Of a stretch of DNA of 39,448 nucleotides, positions 1 through 8,310 are shown piece after piece. Where the stretch lies: contig JACDAE010000078.1 of assembly GCA_013695595.1 (NCBI GenBank), positions 1 through 39,448 of the forward strand, read 5' to 3'. Each line of letters opens with the position of its first letter. Positions within the stretch are counted from its first letter, which is position 1. The translations under genes and the position numbers were made by a program. This DNA comes from Ktedonobacteraceae bacterium (GTDB lineage: Bacteria > Chloroflexota > Ktedonobacteria > Ktedonobacterales > Ktedonobacteraceae). The notes below the pieces were generated by a model. The model was not told the origin of the DNA. It saw nothing but the letters and a program-made list of their open reading frames with translations, and ran no database searches.

Positions 1-2
1 CC

Positions 3-464
3 GAGGTACAGGCCCACGGGCGCACGCAAGGTGACGCCCCTACCCTGATGCCTGATGATGCACAGAGAGCAACCGAAGAACCCGTCGAAATAAACGATAG
101 CATAGAAACTATCGATGAGGCTGAAGATCCTGCTACAGAAATGATATACACCAGCGATGTACTCGAGTTTCCCTGGGAGCAAGAGGTTACTGAACCCTAT
201 GTAGAGGCTCCCATTGACTCCTACTTCTCCTCAGAGGATGCAACAACAGAGCAGAATATACCTGAATTTCCTGAACCAGATGCTCAAGACGTGCCATTTC
301 CAGCTGACTTTGCGCCAGAGAAAGAAACCGATACAACTAACGCAACTGAACAGACAGAAAATGCGTTACTCTATACAGAGAGACCGTCTACTACAAAAGT
401 ACCAAACCGCGCACGACCACGGACACGCAAAAAAAATACCCGGCCTTCCGTGGAAAGACGATAG
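3..464 (+). CDS. Acidic protein of unknown function, 3' fragment
   Basis: The reading frame is open from the left edge of the window, so the 5' end is missing and an internal ATG at 48 should not be taken as the start. The visible 153 residues are very rich in Glu, Asp, Pro and Thr with no predicted fold. They end in a short basic tail (RPRTRKKNTRPSVERR). This looks like a disordered acidic C-terminal region. I do not recognise the family. It is followed 110 bp later by the GH3 gene in the same direction, but nothing shows a shared function. Confidence 0.5.
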   Translation, partial: EVQAHGRTQGDAPTLMPDDAQRATEEPVEINDSIETIDEAEDPATEMIYTSDVLEFPWEQEVTEPYVEAPIDSYFSSEDATTEQNIPEFPEPDAQDVPFPADFAPEKETDTTNATEQTENALLYTERPSTTKVPNRARPRTRKKNTRPSVERR

Positions 465-574
465 GTATAGGTTTTTCATTTTATCCCTGATTACCTTTTG
501 CGAATTATGCCTATATTGCACATCTTTTTTATTTCATCTATGATTACAACGATATTCATTCACGGAGAACATAC

Positions 575-1999
575 ATGACAATGAGCGATCAGCAGCCCTC
601 CGCCAATACTTTGAGAGATAATGCCAAGAACCCATCTGTTTTATCGGGACAAGTACCATCTAAAGCGGAAACTCAACAAAGAAGCGCCGCATTTATTACA
701 AAGCCTCCACAACGTCCGCAACGTCGCATGGGCATACGCCTTTTGTTGACGCTTCTCTTGCTCGCTATCATCGTTGCATTAGGAAGCTTCGTTGGGCAAC
801 GTATGTTAAGCGGTGCCCCTGCTATTGGTTCTTCCCCGCTAACGACCTTACCTCAACATGCTGGTGCTTTCGTGCAGCAGCCTCTTAATACTCACCAGAT
901 TGATAACCTCAGGAATCTCGTCTCCCGTATGAAATATAAGCAACTGGCAAGCCTTTATGTCTCGCGCATGTCACTCGACGAGGAACTGGGACAGCTCATT
1001 ATGGTTGAATACGGCGATACAACCTATTCAGATGACTTAAATACCATGGTCAATACTCTGCACGCTGGCGGCGTGATCATGTATGAATTCCAGATGTTAA
1101 CTGCCCCTCAAACACGCAGCGACATCGCCCAGATGCAGAAGAATGCGACGTTCCCTCTACTGGTCTCCACCGATGAAGAGGGAGGCATTGTCCACAGGTT
1201 AATAAATATCTACCCACCACGTCCCTCGGCCCTGTCGATCTATGATTCAGGGAGCCTCGATTACGCGGCACAGCAAGGGCATCTGGTTGCCCACGACCTG
1301 AAAGCTCTGGGCATCAATGTCAATCTAGCCCCCGATGTAGATGTGGCTTTAATACCGGATGCACCTGACCAGGTCACGCGTACATTTGGGTTCACCACAG
1401 ACTCAGTCATCAAATATGCCGGAGCTTACATGAAAGCCATGCAGGGGGATGGTGTACTGGCAACGATCAAGCATTATCCAGGCTTAGGGGATGCAAATAT
1501 CGATGCTCACTTCGGATTACCGGTCGTCAATCGTACGAAAGCGCAGATCTATGCCACAGAACTGGCACCTTTCAAGTACTTTATCCAATCGCCGAATAAA
1601 CTGGAGAACCCCGGCTTGATTATGCCAACAGATGTGCTGATGCCGGCTATCGATCCTACCTATCCCGCTGAACTCTCGCACATCTTTATGACCGATATTC
1701 TCCGTAAGCAACTGGGCTACGATGGGGTGGTATTGACCGATGCGCTTTACATGAAGGGTGTTGAGATCAATGGGCAGCAGATCGATATGGGGCAGGCCGG
1801 TGTGCTGGCTTTGAAAGCTGGCGATGATATGCTGCTTGGTCCGACCGGGACCGGCCAGATGCTTGACATGCTCAACGCCATCAAAGCAGCTTTACAAAAT
1901 GGGACACTTTCGAAGGCTCGTGTTGATGAAGCTGCCACGCGTATCATCGCTCTCAAGATGCAGAGCCACCTGATGCCAGCAGTAGCACCGCTCAACTAA
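575..1999 (+). CDS. Membrane-anchored glycoside hydrolase family 3 protein (NagZ-like)
   Basis: GH3 N-terminal-domain protein, probably a beta-N-acetylhexosaminidase acting on cell-wall or other exported glycans. Residues 1-52 are polar and basic. Residues 53-73 form one hydrophobic segment (signal anchor), so the catalytic domain should lie outside the membrane. The GH3 signature is clear: STDEEGG near 198-205, KHYPGLGD near 299, IDAHFGLP near 309 (the Asp-x-His dyad typical of NagZ-type enzymes), and VVLTDALYMKGV near 385 with the likely nucleophile Asp at about 389. At 474 aa it is a single-domain NagZ-like form without the C-terminal GH3 domain. The start is supported by CGGAG about 8 nt upstream. 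Substrate is inferred from the family only. Confidence 0.88.
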   Translation: MTMSDQQPSANTLRDNAKNPSVLSGQVPSKAETQQRSAAFITKPPQRPQRRMGIRLLLTLLLLAIIVALGSFVGQRMLSGAPAIGSSPLTTLPQHAGAFVQQPLNTHQIDNLRNLVSRMKYKQLASLYVSRMSLDEELGQLIMVEYGDTTYSDDLNTMVNTLHAGGVIMYEFQMLTAPQTRSDIAQMQKNATFPLLVSTDEEGGIVHRLINIYPPRPSALSIYDSGSLDYAAQQGHLVAHDLKALGINVNLAPDVDVALIPDAPDQVTRTFGFTTDSVIKYAGAYMKAMQGDGVLATIKHYPGLGDANIDAHFGLPVVNRTKAQIYATELAPFKYFIQSPNKLENPGLIMPTDVLMPAIDPTYPAELSHIFMTDILRKQLGYDGVVLTDALYMKGVEINGQQIDMGQAGVLALKAGDDMLLGPTGTGQMLDMLNAIKAALQNGTLSKARVDEAATRIIALKMQSHLMPAVAPLN

Positions 2000-2022
2000 T
2001 AGGACTATGAAGATTATGATGA

Positions 2023-2052
2023 TAGGGGTCTGGACGCTCAATCAGACCCCTA
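2023..2052. terminator. Hairpin between convergent GH3 and hspR genes
   Basis: A perfect 10-bp stem (TAGGGGTCTG paired with CAGACCCCTA) with a 10-nt loop sits between the convergent GH3 and hspR genes. The right arm contains the hspR stop codon. Neither side has a strong T-tract, so this is a possible bidirectional terminator rather than a textbook intrinsic one. Confidence 0.5.
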
Positions 2053-2418
2053 CGCCGATCCACGTTGGAGGCGTTCAATAATTTCTTTTAAACGACGCAT
2101 TTCCGTTGCGTGTTGATCGCGGAGTTGCATCATTTCTTTTTCCAGGTCATCCTGCAACTGCTCCATACGATCCTTCATATGCAGGATGGCCTCGACACCG
2201 GCGAGGTTGACGCCCAGATCGCGCATTAAAGCACGAATATGGACAACCCGTTCGATATCACGATCCGAGTACAGGCGTGGGCTATGAGGACTATCACCCT
2301 TACGAGCAGGTGCAATCAATCCTAAGCGTTCGTAATGGCGCAGCGTCTGCTCATGCACCTCGGCCTTCTGTGCAGCCACGCTGATAATATACCATGCGCC
2401 ATCACTCTTCTCAGGCAT
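2050..2418 (-). CDS. hspR: HspR, MerR-family heat-shock repressor
   Basis: MerR-type regulator that represses the dnaK/grpE/dnaJ heat-shock genes by binding HAIR operators. The N-terminal winged helix shows QTLRHYERLGLI and SPRLYSDRDIERV. The segment GVNLAGVEAILHMKDRMEQLQ, characteristic of HspR, is followed by a coiled-coil tail (QDDLEKEMMQLRDQ...). I chose the ATG at 2418 because AAAGGAGAG lies 7 nt upstream; an ATG at 2442 overlapping the dnaJ stop codon would be read before that ribosome site. It is the last gene of grpE-dnaJ-hspR, so it is expected to autoregulate through the HAIR-like site at 4189-4209. Confidence 0.9.
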   Translation of the reverse strand: MPEKSDGAWYIISVAAQKAEVHEQTLRHYERLGLIAPARKGDSPHSPRLYSDRDIERVVHIRALMRDLGVNLAGVEAILHMKDRMEQLQDDLEKEMMQLRDQHATEMRRLKEIIERLQRGSA

Positions 2419-2441
2419 GATACTACTCTCCTTTCGCCTCA

Positions 2442-3470
2442 TTACGGATGCACTTCCACACCTCGACTACGCGCCAATGTTTCGAATAGCGCACGCTCTT
2501 CTATCGAGAGCTGCATCGGTAAGACGACTTTGACACGGGCATAGAGGTTGCCAGCTCCCTCACCACGTAGACGGGGCATCCCCTTGCCAGCCAGGCGAAA
2601 TGTGCGGTTATTCTGTGTCTCCGCCGGTATAGTGAGCGCCATACGCCGTCCATCGGGTATCGGTACAGGCACCTCTCCACCAAGCATCGCCTTTACCAAT
2701 TCAACGTCAACATCTGCATAAAGGTCATCGCCCTTACGTTCAAACGCGGGGTCGAGCTTGACAGTGATAACAAGGTAGAGATCTCCACGTGGGCCACCAC
2801 CTATACCTGGTTGCCCCTCGCCTGCAACGCGGATCTTCGAGCCATTATCGACGCCAGCGGGAATCTTGACCTGAATACGCTTGTTGCGTGGGACCATGCC
2901 CTGGCCGCTACAGGTAGCGCATAGGCGACCATTCGTCTCACCAGTTCCCTGACAGGTGGGGCAGATCTCAGTCGATTGGATATTGAATGTACGAGAACCA
3001 CCGAGGTACGCTTCTTGCAGCGTAATCTCCACTGGTTGCTCAATATTATCGCCCGCACGTCTGCGCATATCACGGGTAGGGCCCCCGGTACTTCCTTTCC
3101 CACCATTTGCATTGTTACGCCCAAAAAGTGCCTCGAAAAAGTCTGAAAAACCGGGACCATTTGGATCAAACTCAAATGGGGTGCCACCACGACTGCCACT
3201 GTATTGATAGGTACGCCGGCTGCCGGCTGGGCTTGGACCAAACTGTTCCTGCCAGTTAGGACCGAGCGTATCATACTTTTTGCGCTTGTCAGCATCAGAA
3301 AGTACCTCGTATGCCTCATTAATTTCTTTGAACTTTTCCTCCGCTTTCTTGTCGCCGGGATTTACATCGGGGTGATACTTGCGAGCCAATTTACGAAAAG
3401 CCTTTTTGATCTCATCCGCGTTCGCTCCACGAGCAACGCCGAGAATTTTATAATAGTCTTTATAGTCCAT
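2442..3470 (-). CDS. dnaJ: DnaJ-family co-chaperone with a half zinc-finger domain
   Basis: J-domain co-chaperone that stimulates DnaK ATPase. Residues 1-70 form the J domain with the HPD motif at 33-35 ([10 protein letters not shown]). A Gly/Phe-rich linker follows ([19 protein letters not shown]), then the substrate-binding barrels. Only two CxxCxGxG motifs are present (CPTCQGTG and CATCSGQG, about residues 168-190), where classical DnaJ has four. The protein is about 342 aa, shorter than E. coli DnaJ (376 aa). The start at 3470 ([11 protein letters not shown]) has GAGGG upstream. An in-frame ATG at 3512 would add 14 residues outside the J domain with a poorly spaced ribosome site. Middle gene of the grpE-dnaJ-hspR operon. 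Confidence 0.9.
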   Translation of the reverse strand: MDYKDYYKILGVARGANADEIKKAFRKLARKYHPDVNPGDKKAEEKFKEINEAYEVLSDADKRKKYDTLGPNWQEQFGPSPAGSRRTYQYSGSRGGTPFEFDPNGPGFSDFFEALFGRNNANGGKGSTGGPTRDMRRRAGDNIEQPVEITLQEAYLGGSRTFNIQSTEICPTCQGTGETNGRLCATCSGQGMVPRNKRIQVKIPAGVDNGSKIRVAGEGQPGIGGGPRGDLYLVITVKLDPAFERKGDDLYADVDVELVKAMLGGEVPVPIPDGRRMALTIPAETQNNRTFRLAGKGMPRLRGEGAGNLYARVKVVLPMQLSIEERALFETLARSRGVEVHP

Positions 3471-3542
3471 ATCCCAGCCCTCTTCTTTACGAAAAGAATT
3501 ACCAGGACTCATGCTCCGTGTAGCAAGAGTCCTTCATGATGT

Positions 3543-4106
3543 CTACTTATTTCCCATACTCACCTTGACGCGGGCTGGTCGTAGCGTTTCATCACCAAGC
3601 GTATAGCCTTTACGGGCCTCTTCAATAATGGTCCCTTCAGGCTGATCACTATTTTCGACAGCCTCAATAGCTTCATGCAGATAAGGATTGAACGTCTCAC
3701 CAACAGTGGCGACTGCATTAACGCCTTCGCTCCGCATCACTTCGTTCATCTGCCAGTTAAACATGCGCAATGTCTGCTGCAACTGCTGCTTATCCATTGT
3801 CTCCTGGTACTGAAGTGCCCGTTCCACGTTATCTATCACATCTAGCAATTTATTAAAAATCGCCTTCTTCTGATGTTGAATCCGGTCCGCGATTAGACGT
3901 TCCTGCCGCTTGCGAATATTATCTACATCAGCACGCTCACGCAGATATTTATTCCAATTATCTGCCGCCTCTTGACGTGCCTTGTTCAGTTGCGCTTCTA
4001 AATCGGCTATCCTCTTTCCTTCGATAGAAGGGGGGGTATTGGGCTGCTCTCCCTGGTCCTTCGCCTGCTGTTCAGCTCCAGACATCTCTTGGGGCTCTTC
4101 CATCAC
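3543..4106 (-). CDS. grpE: GrpE nucleotide-exchange factor
   Basis: Nucleotide-exchange factor for DnaK, 187 aa. The N-terminal 35 residues are acidic and Gln-rich. A long coiled coil follows (IADLEAQLNKARQEAADNWNKYLR...). The conserved GrpE core then reads RADVDNIRKRQER and LDVIDNVERAL, and the beta domain carries NPYLHEAIEAVE and RKGYTLGDETLRPARVKV. The GTG at 4106 lies 8 nt after AGGAGA; an ATG immediately after it (4103) is the alternative. First gene of the operon; dnaK is not next to it. Confidence 0.93.
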   Translation of the reverse strand: MMEEPQEMSGAEQQAKDQGEQPNTPPSIEGKRIADLEAQLNKARQEAADNWNKYLRERADVDNIRKRQERLIADRIQHQKKAIFNKLLDVIDNVERALQYQETMDKQQLQQTLRMFNWQMNEVMRSEGVNAVATVGETFNPYLHEAIEAVENSDQPEGTIIEEARKGYTLGDETLRPARVKVSMGNK

Positions 4107-4179
4107 GACACTATTCTCCTTTATATGGCATTATCTAATAAGCATAAGGATGCTTCAAAGTAAGCTTTATTAATGCTAC

Positions 4180-4208
4180 ATTATAAACTTTGAGTCACTT
4201 GTTGTCAA
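4180..4208 (-). promoter_or_regulatory. Consensus sigma-70 promoter of grpE-dnaJ-hspR
   Basis: Read on the minus strand, TTGACA (4203-4208) and TATAAT (4180-4185) are separated by exactly 17 bp, a perfect match to the housekeeping consensus. The predicted transcript start is near 4172, giving a leader of about 65 nt to the grpE GTG. Such a strong promoter is expected to need repression, which fits the overlapping HAIR-like operator. Confidence 0.85.
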
Positions 4209-4209
4209 G
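4189..4209 (-). promoter_or_regulatory. HAIR-like HspR operator
   Basis: On the minus strand the sequence reads CTTGACA-N7-ACTCAAA. The HAIR consensus is CTTGAGT-N7-ACTCAAG, so 5 of 7 and 6 of 7 half-site bases match with the exact spacer. It covers the -35 box and most of the spacer of the grpE promoter, where bound HspR would block RNA polymerase. The cognate repressor is encoded at the end of the same operon. Binding is inferred, not shown. Confidence 0.78.
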
Positions 4210-4286
4210 ATTTTAGAAGATGGCATTATTGGGGCAGAGATACATCAATATATTCCGCGCTTGTTTACGTTATATGACTCTCCCTT

Positions 4287-5120
4287 CTACCAATCTTCCA
4301 TGCCGTCCATCGTTTCCTGTCCAGCATCACCCCACCTCTCCCCACGCTCCAGCATAATCGGTCCTAATAACTCGCTCTGACGAACATTGATGCGTTGCCA
4401 TTTCCAGAGTTCAAGCACAGCTAAGAAGGTGACGATAATGACAAGGCGCGAACGCTCGTTTGCAACAACTTCGGTCAAAGGAAGCTCTGGTTGTTCGTGT
4501 AGATGAGTCATAATCTCTTCAATACGGTCACTGACGCGCACACGAGCAACGGGCATCAAGCTCGTATCATTTTCCTCGTCGCGGGCCTGTAGTTCGAGCA
4601 AGCGTTGAAAGGCACGCGATAGGGATTGCACTTCCATATTCACAAGCGTGGGAGGGGTCCAGGTAAGCTGCGCTTCGATCCCCGCCAGCAGGCCTGAACG
4701 ACCGTGCGTCTGCATACCAGCTTCCTCACGCTGGCGCAGGATGGTTGCAATCTCCTTCGCCATCTTATATTCGACGAGGTGGTGCTGCAACTCTTCAGCC
4801 ATGGTTACAGCGTTCTCTCCCTCTTCATTCGCCTCTTCTTTGTTATTTTGCGGCAACAGGCTTTGCGATTTGATGAAAAGAAGCCGGGCGGCGATAGAGA
4901 CAAAGGCTGCCATATTTGCAAGAGGTAACTTCTCAGCCTCCCACTGATGAAGGTATGCCAGATACTGATCGGTCACAGCTACAAGTGAGATGGTCGTAAT
5001 CTCCATCTGTCGCTTCTCAATCAGGTGGAGCAACAAGTCAAGGGGTCCTTCAAAAATAGGAAGATGCACAACATAACGCGCCTGTTCACGCGCGGAAAGC
5101 TCTTCGGCCTGTTCTAACAT
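4287..5120 (-). CDS. scpA: ScpA, condensin kleisin subunit
   Basis: Kleisin subunit of the bacterial SMC-ScpAB condensin, which compacts and helps segregate the chromosome. The N-terminal signature FEGPLDLLLHLIEKRQMEI is at about 24-42, and a C-terminal winged-helix region (ERSRLVIIVTFLAVLELWKWQRINVRQ) lies near 215-245. At 277 aa it is a usual length. It begins 2 bp after the stop of the HD-domain gene and is the last gene of the operon running down from 7330. scpB, often adjacent, is not in the window. Confidence 0.92.
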   Translation of the reverse strand: MLEQAEELSAREQARYVVHLPIFEGPLDLLLHLIEKRQMEITTISLVAVTDQYLAYLHQWEAEKLPLANMAAFVSIAARLLFIKSQSLLPQNNKEEANEEGENAVTMAEELQHHLVEYKMAKEIATILRQREEAGMQTHGRSGLLAGIEAQLTWTPPTLVNMEVQSLSRAFQRLLELQARDEENDTSLMPVARVRVSDRIEEIMTHLHEQPELPLTEVVANERSRLVIIVTFLAVLELWKWQRINVRQSELLGPIMLERGERWGDAGQETMDGMEDW

Positions 5121-5122
5121 AC

Positions 5123-5674
5123 CTACGATACCTCGTCAACTTCATGTAACAGAGCCGCAGGACCATCGGGCTGATGATGCGTACGGATATAGAGGACAGC
5201 ACGTTCTGAAAGCCCTGCTGAAGCAGCGAAATCTGCTCCCACATCGGCATGCCACCATGCATAACTCAAAGCACGCCGCCAGCCTGGAATACGCTGGCTT
5301 TCAAACATAGATGGGGATATTACAAGGCGAGCAAGCAAGCGTGGTGCAAAATGCTTGCCCAGGACAATTGCCGGGCGCGTCCAGAAAGGAACACGTCCCT
5401 GTGCCTTGCCAACATCATGCAACAATGCGGCGGCTAATAGATCATTCTCTTTACAACCACATTGCTGCAAACCACGACACACACGTAGACTATGTTGCTG
5501 ATCAGCATCAGACATGGTCTGAAAAAGTGACAATGCCGAAGATGGCAACCAGCGCTCCACCTCCACAATATCTTCAAGGGAAAGCGCTGTTGTAAAGCCC
5601 AGTTGCTGACGTACCTGTGTCAGGCGATACCGTATTATATAAAAAAGGGTGTGCCTCTGTATACTTCTATGCAA
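5123..5674 (-). CDS. HD-domain phosphohydrolase-like protein
   Basis: Small 183-aa protein with an HD-superfamily metal-binding pattern: His61 (DADQQHSLRV), His86-Asp87 (LLHDVGK), His142 (WWHADVG) and His166-His167 (RTHHQPDG). These fit a metal-dependent phosphohydrolase; substrate unknown. The longest frame begins at a TTG (5674) directly after an in-frame stop and has no good ribosome site, so the start is uncertain. It lies 15 bp after the site-2 protease gene and 2 bp before scpA, so it is probably translated as part of that operon. Confidence 0.75.
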   Translation of the reverse strand: MHRSIQRHTLFYIIRYRLTQVRQQLGFTTALSLEDIVEVERWLPSSALSLFQTMSDADQQHSLRVCRGLQQCGCKENDLLAAALLHDVGKAQGRVPFWTRPAIVLGKHFAPRLLARLVISPSMFESQRIPGWRRALSYAWWHADVGADFAASAGLSERAVLYIRTHHQPDGPAALLHEVDEVS

Positions 5675-5689
5675 GATCGCTTGTATCCA

Positions 5690-6412
5690 TTAGATCTTAT
5701 AAAGAGAACCAATATCGACCGGTATATTTCCAACCACAAGAGAGATCAGATCCATCGCACCAAGCCAGATGTAGTAGGACAGATGAAACAAGGGAAAATC
5801 TCCAAGTCCCGCCAGGCCCGCCAGAAAGGGCACCAGAAAGAACAAAGCAAGAATCGCAAACTGACCATAAGGCGCGGATTTCGCAAATTGAACCGCCTGC
5901 TTACTTGGAAGGAGCGTGTACACAATCTGATATCCATCGAGGGGATAGAGTGGGATCAGGTTGAAGAGTGCGATACTGATATTCACGCATGCAAAAACGA
6001 TGAGTAACTGGAGTACACGCACAATAAAAGCATTTCCCAGCAGGTAGGGCGCTGCAAAATGCGCGATCAGCGCGGTAAGCAATCCAATAATCAGGCTAAA
6101 GACAGGGCCAGCCCATGCCACCACAAATACACCTGCATTGGGTCCAATGCGCATCTTCCAGGGATCGGGTTTCACCGGTTTACCCCAACCCAGTCCCATT
6201 GCCGGGGCAGAGACGACTTGAAAGGCCAGAACCACGCACATAAGCATACCCACAGGGTCGATATGTGCAGGTAAACTGAGTGTCTGTCGCCCTTCAGCAC
6301 GCGGCGTTGTATCACCAAGCCAGCCAGCCATCAATGTATGACCCAACTCGTGTAGTATAATTGCCACGAGAAATGAGCCAATAATCATCAATGCCAGCAA
6401 AACATTTATCAT
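5690..6412 (-). CDS. Site-2 protease family (M50) membrane metalloprotease
   Basis: Intramembrane zinc metalloprotease of the M50/SREBP-site-2 type, 240 aa with about five or six hydrophobic segments. The zinc motif HELGH is at 21-25 in the first membrane segment. The second motif, NLIPLYPLDG (151-160), supplies the third ligand Asp159. No PDZ domain is present, so this is the compact form. The start is supported by GAGGACAAGCA before the ATG; that ribosome site overlaps the stop of the upstream hydrolase gene. The natural substrate is not predictable. Confidence 0.88.
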   Translation of the reverse strand: MINVLLALMIIGSFLVAIILHELGHTLMAGWLGDTTPRAEGRQTLSLPAHIDPVGMLMCVVLAFQVVSAPAMGLGWGKPVKPDPWKMRIGPNAGVFVVAWAGPVFSLIIGLLTALIAHFAAPYLLGNAFIVRVLQLLIVFACVNISIALFNLIPLYPLDGYQIVYTLLPSKQAVQFAKSAPYGQFAILALFFLVPFLAGLAGLGDFPLFHLSYYIWLGAMDLISLVVGNIPVDIGSLYKI

Positions 6413-6421
6413 TGCTTGTCC

Positions 6422-7330
6422 TCACTTTATGTTTTTGAAAAGATCTATTTCCATTCCCTCATATGCAGAACGTGTGCATGCAAAACGCTCCCGCGCTGTC
6501 TTCTCCATAGCGTCCAGTTGGCTATCATTATAGGTCGGTTCATGATGAAATAGGATCAACTCTTTCACATGAGCTGCCTGAGCTGCCTCTACAGCCATCT
6601 CCACAGTGCTATGCCCAAAGCCATGCTTGCCTTGCCGATAGTCGTCCACCGTATATTGTGCATCGTGAATTAACAGGTCCGCTCCCTCTATAAAGGCCAG
6701 AAACTCTGGCTCACAGCCGTTGTGCCATTCTACATCGGTTGCATACACGACACGCCGACCAGCATATTCTACACTATAGATAACCGCTCCATTGAGAGGA
6801 TGACTGTGCGTAAATTTTGCCATGACACATACCTCTTCTTCGCTCTCTCGCTTCTCATTTCGCGTCCCATCTAGCAACGGCTCGCCGCTATCTGGATGCC
6901 ACATCACACAGAGATCATCAGTTACAGTATGAAACGTACGTCGTGAAGGTAATTTACGCATGTCTACTGGGAAATACGGTGGAGACATCATTGGGGTTAC
7001 GATCTGCTCAATATTCTGACCTGCGAGTTGAGGGCCGAAAAGATGAATATTGGTACGAGCATCGAAGAGGGGTGAAAAAAAAGGGAAGCCAACCAGGTGA
7101 TCTGCATGAGCGTGTGTAAAAAACAATGCGATATGCGCCGTTCCGTTCATACCCCGTAGAAGCTCGTCACCCAGGCGAATGATACCGCTACCAGCGTCAA
7201 AAATGAGCGTATGTGTACCTGCCTGAACTTCGACACACGAGGTATTTCCCCCATGTCGAAGCGTGTGTGGTCCTGGCGTGGGATAACTTCCTCGTACACC
7301 CCAAAAACGAACCAGAAAACGCTGTGCCAT
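6422..7330 (-). CDS. Metallo-beta-lactamase-fold hydrolase (RNase Z-like branch)
   Basis: MBL-fold metal-dependent hydrolase, 302 aa. The start (RFWGVRGSYPTPG...HGGNTSCVEV) is typical of the RNase Z-like/phosphodiesterase-like branch. The metal motif THAHADH is at 72-78. Further ligand candidates are TDVEWHN, LIHDAQY with HGFGHST, and the terminal LFHHEP. Substrate unknown; cyclic-nucleotide or phosphodiester hydrolysis is possible from the family. First gene of a run that continues with the site-2 protease (9-bp gap), HD protein and scpA. AGGAG lies 10 nt upstream of the ATG. Confidence 0.85.
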   Translation of the reverse strand: MAQRFLVRFWGVRGSYPTPGPHTLRHGGNTSCVEVQAGTHTLIFDAGSGIIRLGDELLRGMNGTAHIALFFTHAHADHLVGFPFFSPLFDARTNIHLFGPQLAGQNIEQIVTPMMSPPYFPVDMRKLPSRRTFHTVTDDLCVMWHPDSGEPLLDGTRNEKRESEEEVCVMAKFTHSHPLNGAVIYSVEYAGRRVVYATDVEWHNGCEPEFLAFIEGADLLIHDAQYTVDDYRQGKHGFGHSTVEMAVEAAQAAHVKELILFHHEPTYNDSQLDAMEKTARERFACTRSAYEGMEIDLFKNIK

Positions 7331-7419
7331 ATTCTTTTGCTCCTACGGCAATATCAGTGAAGAGATTAAGCCCTCCTATTATAACTTGCAATGGAAGCAT
7401 TGAAAAGGTTTCTTCCACC

Positions 7420-8202
7420 TTATACATCTTCATCCAGCAATAATCCATGTCTCAAGGCAAAAATGGCGACCTGGGTACGATCACGCAGGTGGAGTTTCTG
7501 AAAAATCGTGGAGAGATAGTTCTTTACCGTTTTCTCAGAATAGGACAGCTTCTCTGAGATCTCCTTGTTACTCATACCCATCGCGACATAACGCACAATC
7601 TCCACTTCCTTTGGCTGCAATGTCTCGATAGTCTGACGTCCCGTGGCACCTTCAGATAAACGACGATACTCTTTGATGATCATATCCGTCATTTCCGGTG
7701 CTACAAATACGCTACCTGCACGCACCATCCTGATTGCTTCCGCAACTTCACGAGCCGATGTCGTCTTCAAAAGATACCCTCTAGCACCACTCTTCACCGC
7801 CTGCAAGACCAGCTGATTCTGCTGCTGCATACTTAATATAATCACGGCTATTTCAGGAAACTCCTGCATAACCTGCCGGGTTACCGCGATGCCATCCATA
7901 CCAGGCATATGGACATCCATCAGCACCACATCCGGACGTAAATGGCGTATCTTTTGTAGCGCTTCTACGCCATCAACGGCTTCTCCGACAACGCGAATAT
8001 CTTTTTCTAAGGAAAATAGTTGACGTAATCCTTCGCGCATCAACAGATGATCATCCACAAGTAATACACTGACCACATCGGTATGCTTCGTATCTTCTAT
8101 GCGCTTATCAAAGTTCGCAACCGTATGTGCATCCTCACTTGTGGTAGGAGAGAAAAAACCTGCCGTCGTGTACTTTCTATCATCTACATTGGGGTGGCTC
8201 AC
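7420..8202 (-). CDS. LuxR/NarL-family response regulator
   Basis: Two-component response regulator of the NarL type, about 260 aa. It has an unusual polar N-terminal extension of about 43 residues. The receiver domain follows (VLLVDDHLLMREGLRQLF; phospho-acceptor Asp about 96 in VLMDVHMPGMDG; Lys in LLKTTSAREV), then a GerE-type HTH (LQPKEVEIVRYVAMGMSNKEISEKL). I placed the start at a GTG (8202), 7 nt after GGAGGG; the longer TTG frame at 8217 would read through that ribosome site. No histidine kinase lies nearby, so it is an orphan here. Target genes unknown. Confidence 0.88.
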   Translation of the reverse strand: MSHPNVDDRKYTTAGFFSPTTSEDAHTVANFDKRIEDTKHTDVVSVLLVDDHLLMREGLRQLFSLEKDIRVVGEAVDGVEALQKIRHLRPDVVLMDVHMPGMDGIAVTRQVMQEFPEIAVIILSMQQQNQLVLQAVKSGARGYLLKTTSAREVAEAIRMVRAGSVFVAPEMTDMIIKEYRRLSEGATGRQTIETLQPKEVEIVRYVAMGMSNKEISEKLSYSEKTVKNYLSTIFQKLHLRDRTQVAIFALRHGLLLDEDV

Positions 8203-8310
8203 AAGGAATCCCTCCAATCCTCATTGGGTTTTATGCTTCTTCGTGCACTGATATATCCGCTCGTTTGCTCTCTCTTTAGTATAGCAAGCGCACAATGGAA
8301 TACATCTTCC

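Noticed and set aside
2801-3319. 172-codon frame on the same strand as dnaJ
   Set aside because: It overlaps dnaJ in another frame and shows no domain; dnaJ is certain.
5665-5688. ATG overlapping the site-2 protease stop codon as start of the HD gene
   Set aside because: It reads only seven codons before a stop and is out of frame with the HD domain.
5603-6007. Open frame of 134 codons on the plus strand
   Set aside because: It lies antisense to the site-2 protease and HD-domain genes, has no recognisable motif and a very basic, low-quality composition.
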